NCBI GenBank assembly: GCA_020029455.1
Contig: JAIBJH010000160.1
Location: 1-6,254, forward strand
Reading direction: 5' to 3'
DNA: 6,254 nt
Source: Hyphomicrobiales bacterium
Lineage (GTDB): Bacteria > Pseudomonadota > Alphaproteobacteria > Rhizobiales > Aestuariivirgaceae
Made by a program: the position numbers and the translations under genes. This document shows, piece by piece, positions 5,717 to 6,254 of this stretch; the stretch's first letter is position 1, and every line of letters begins with the position of its first letter. Below the pieces are notes generated by a model that saw only the letters and a list, made by a program, of their open reading frames with translations, was not told the DNA's origin and searched no databases.

Positions 5717-6042
5717 GGATCTATTTCTTTCAGAAGCGTTTTGAGATTTGCAAAGCGTTCGCGCCAGAAAGCGCCGTAATGGTTCATCCAATCAACCAGT
5801 GGCTCCAGGCCTTCAGGCTGCACGCGATAGTAAACATGCCGGCCTTCAGGCCGCTCGATCACAAGGCCCGCTTGCTTCAGGGTTTTGAGATGCTGGGAGA
5901 TGGCGCCTTGGGTCACTCCGCTGCCGCGCGTCAGGTCAACAACAGAAATTTCCCTGGAGTGGAAAACACGCTCGAACACGGCCCTTCGCGTGGGGTCCGC
6001 CAGCGTGCGCATGACTGTATCAATGGAAATCGCCTGGGCCAT
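5713..6042 (-). CDS. ArsR-family winged-helix transcriptional repressor
   Basis: This 109-residue regulator is typical of small ArsR proteins. It opens with the dimerisation helix and 'LADPTRRAVFERV' (14-26). The helix-turn-helix follows at about 32-61 ('VVDLTRGSGVTQGAISQHL', recognition helix near 44-55), then the beta wing 'ERPEGRHVYYRV' (63-74) and a C-terminal dimerisation helix 'WMNHYGAFWRERF' (85-97). It has no cysteine at all, so the classical ELCVC metal site is missing. Sensing of arsenic, cadmium or zinc by that route is unlikely, and the signal is probably organic or acts by another mechanism. It is the first gene of the operon with the SRPBCC and GFA genes and probably represses its own promoter through the ACTAA/TTAGT sites immediately upstream. 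No Shine-Dalgarno is visible before the ATG. It ends 4 nt into the next gene. Family call is firm; effector unknown. Confidence 0.93.
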   Translation of the reverse strand: MAQAISIDTVMRTLADPTRRAVFERVFHSREISVVDLTRGSGVTQGAISQHLKTLKQAGLVIERPEGRHVYYRVQPEGLEPLVDWMNHYGAFWRERFANLKTLLKEIDP

Positions 6043-6045
6043 AAT

Positions 6046-6084
6046 GACTAATTAGTACGAACTAATGCATTAGTCAAGGCTAAT
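6046..6084. promoter_or_regulatory. Probable ArsR operator: array of ACTAA/TTAGT half-sites
   Basis: Two perfect palindromes lie next to the arsR start: ACTAATTAGT (6047-6056) and ACTAATGCATTAGT (6061-6074), with centres 16 bp apart. The inner half-sites also pair with each other as TTAGTACGAACTAA (6052-6065, 12 of 14 symmetric), and a further CTAA follows at 6080-6083. ArsR dimers bind AT-rich inverted repeats of this kind, usually in their own promoter. Binding here would cover the predicted -35 to -10 region. The symmetry is directly visible; assignment to this ArsR is inference. Confidence 0.7.
6049..6077 (-). promoter_or_regulatory. Predicted promoter of the arsR-SRPBCC-GFA operon
   Basis: Read on the minus strand, TTGACT (6077-6072) is followed after 17 nt by TAATTA (6054-6049). 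A start about 7 nt further on falls at about 6042, the A of the arsR ATG, so the mRNA may be leaderless. The -35 match is good and the -10 is modest. Overlap with the palindromes fits autorepression. Confidence 0.5.
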
Positions 6085-6135
6085 TTATGTATCCATATCA
6101 ATTCACTTGCAATTCCTATACCACGAAAATAGTCC

Positions 6136-6163
6136 TTGACACAGCGCGGTGAAACTGCTACTT
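6136..6163 (+). promoter_or_regulatory. Predicted plus-strand promoter reading out of the window
   Basis: TTGACA (6136-6141) is a perfect -35 box. CTACTT (6158-6163), 16 nt further on, fits the alphaproteobacterial -10 pattern CTATAT at four of six positions. Transcription would start near 6170 and run rightwards away from arsR. No start codon with an open frame follows before the window ends, so the gene or RNA it serves lies outside. Confidence 0.5.
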
Positions 6164-6183
6164 CTCGCTACATTCCAGCAGTG

Positions 6184-6206
6184 GGCCGAAATTCCCGGCC
6201 TTTCTT
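6184..6206 (+). other. Short GC hairpin with T-rich tail in the rightward leader
   Basis: GGCCG (6184-6188) pairs perfectly with CGGCC (6196-6200) around a 7-nt loop and is followed by TTTCTT. It begins about 14 nt after the predicted transcription start. It could be an attenuator-like terminator, a 5'-stabilising stem or part of a structured RNA. The stem is only 5 bp, so strong termination is uncertain. Confidence 0.4.
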
Positions 6207-6254
6207 AACTCCGCAATAGTCTTACAGGTCCAAGAAGACGACGCGGGGAAGAAA

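Larger units (their letters stand above)
6043..6254. other. Gene-free regulatory region at the right edge
   Basis: These 212 nt carry no supportable coding region on either strand. The arsR-proximal part (6043-6130) is markedly AT-rich and contains the operator array and leftward promoter. The distal part holds the rightward promoter, the short hairpin and about 48 nt of apparent untranslated leader running off the window. Transcription appears divergent from this region. Confidence 0.6.

Noticed and set aside
5252..5779. 175-codon plus-strand frame opposite the SRPBCC gene
   Set aside because: The minus strand here has the clear SRPBCC pattern and operon junctions, while the plus-strand frame has no recognisable domain.
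5717..5791. 25-residue N-terminal extension of the SRPBCC protein from an upstream ATG at 5791
   Set aside because: It would overlap arsR by 79 nt, and the extra residues do not look like the family N-terminus. The ATGA overlap at 5713-5716 gives a normal start.
1..6254. CRISPR array, insertion sequence, tRNA or phage attachment site
   Set aside because: No spaced direct repeats, transposase motifs, cloverleaf sequence or flanking duplications were seen. Gene content and junctions look like ordinary chromosomal operons.

Overview
The window looks like chromosomal DNA of an alphaproteobacterium, most likely a member of the Rhizobiales (Hyphomicrobiales). It is moderately GC-rich and tightly packed, with 1- to 4-base gene overlaps. 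The mix of families also fits that group: a MalK/UgpC-type sugar ABC ATPase followed by Gfo/Idh/MocA, DUF993 and TIM-barrel isomerase genes. The taxonomic call is inference from gene content; no marker gene is present.

Left block (1-4768, plus strand) is a five-gene sugar catabolic operon whose start lies outside the window. In order it holds the 3' end of an ABC transporter ATPase (C-terminal TOBE-type domain only), a Gfo/Idh/MocA NAD(P)-dependent oxidoreductase, a DUF993 protein that I read as a dihydrodipicolinate-synthase-like aldolase, a xylose-isomerase-like TIM-barrel isomerase/epimerase, and uronate isomerase UxaC. Junctions are 18 nt, a 4-nt overlap, a 1-nt overlap and 9 nt, so these genes are almost certainly co-transcribed, with translational coupling in the middle. 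The block reads as 'import a sugar, oxidise or reduce it, isomerise it, cleave it'. UxaC suggests that a hexuronate or uronate-containing compound is handled. The usual partners of UxaC (UxaB/UxuB reductases, UxaA/UxuA dehydratases) are not in the window, so the pathway may be a non-canonical one.

Right block (4817-6042, minus strand) converges on the first. It is a three-gene operon transcribed right to left: an ArsR-family repressor, an SRPBCC/AHSA1-like protein overlapping it by 4 nt, and a GFA/CENP-V-type zinc protein 12 nt further on. The arsR promoter region carries a striking cluster of ACTAA/TTAGT half-sites, including a perfect 14-bp palindrome. A -35/-10 pair laid over these sites would start transcription at about the A of the arsR ATG. 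No Shine-Dalgarno sequence is visible there, so a leaderless autoregulated mRNA is plausible.

Right edge (6043-6254) has no gene. It holds the arsR operator/promoter and, on the plus strand, a probable sigma70 promoter followed by a short GC hairpin with a T-rich tail, probably the leader of a transcript that begins beyond the window.
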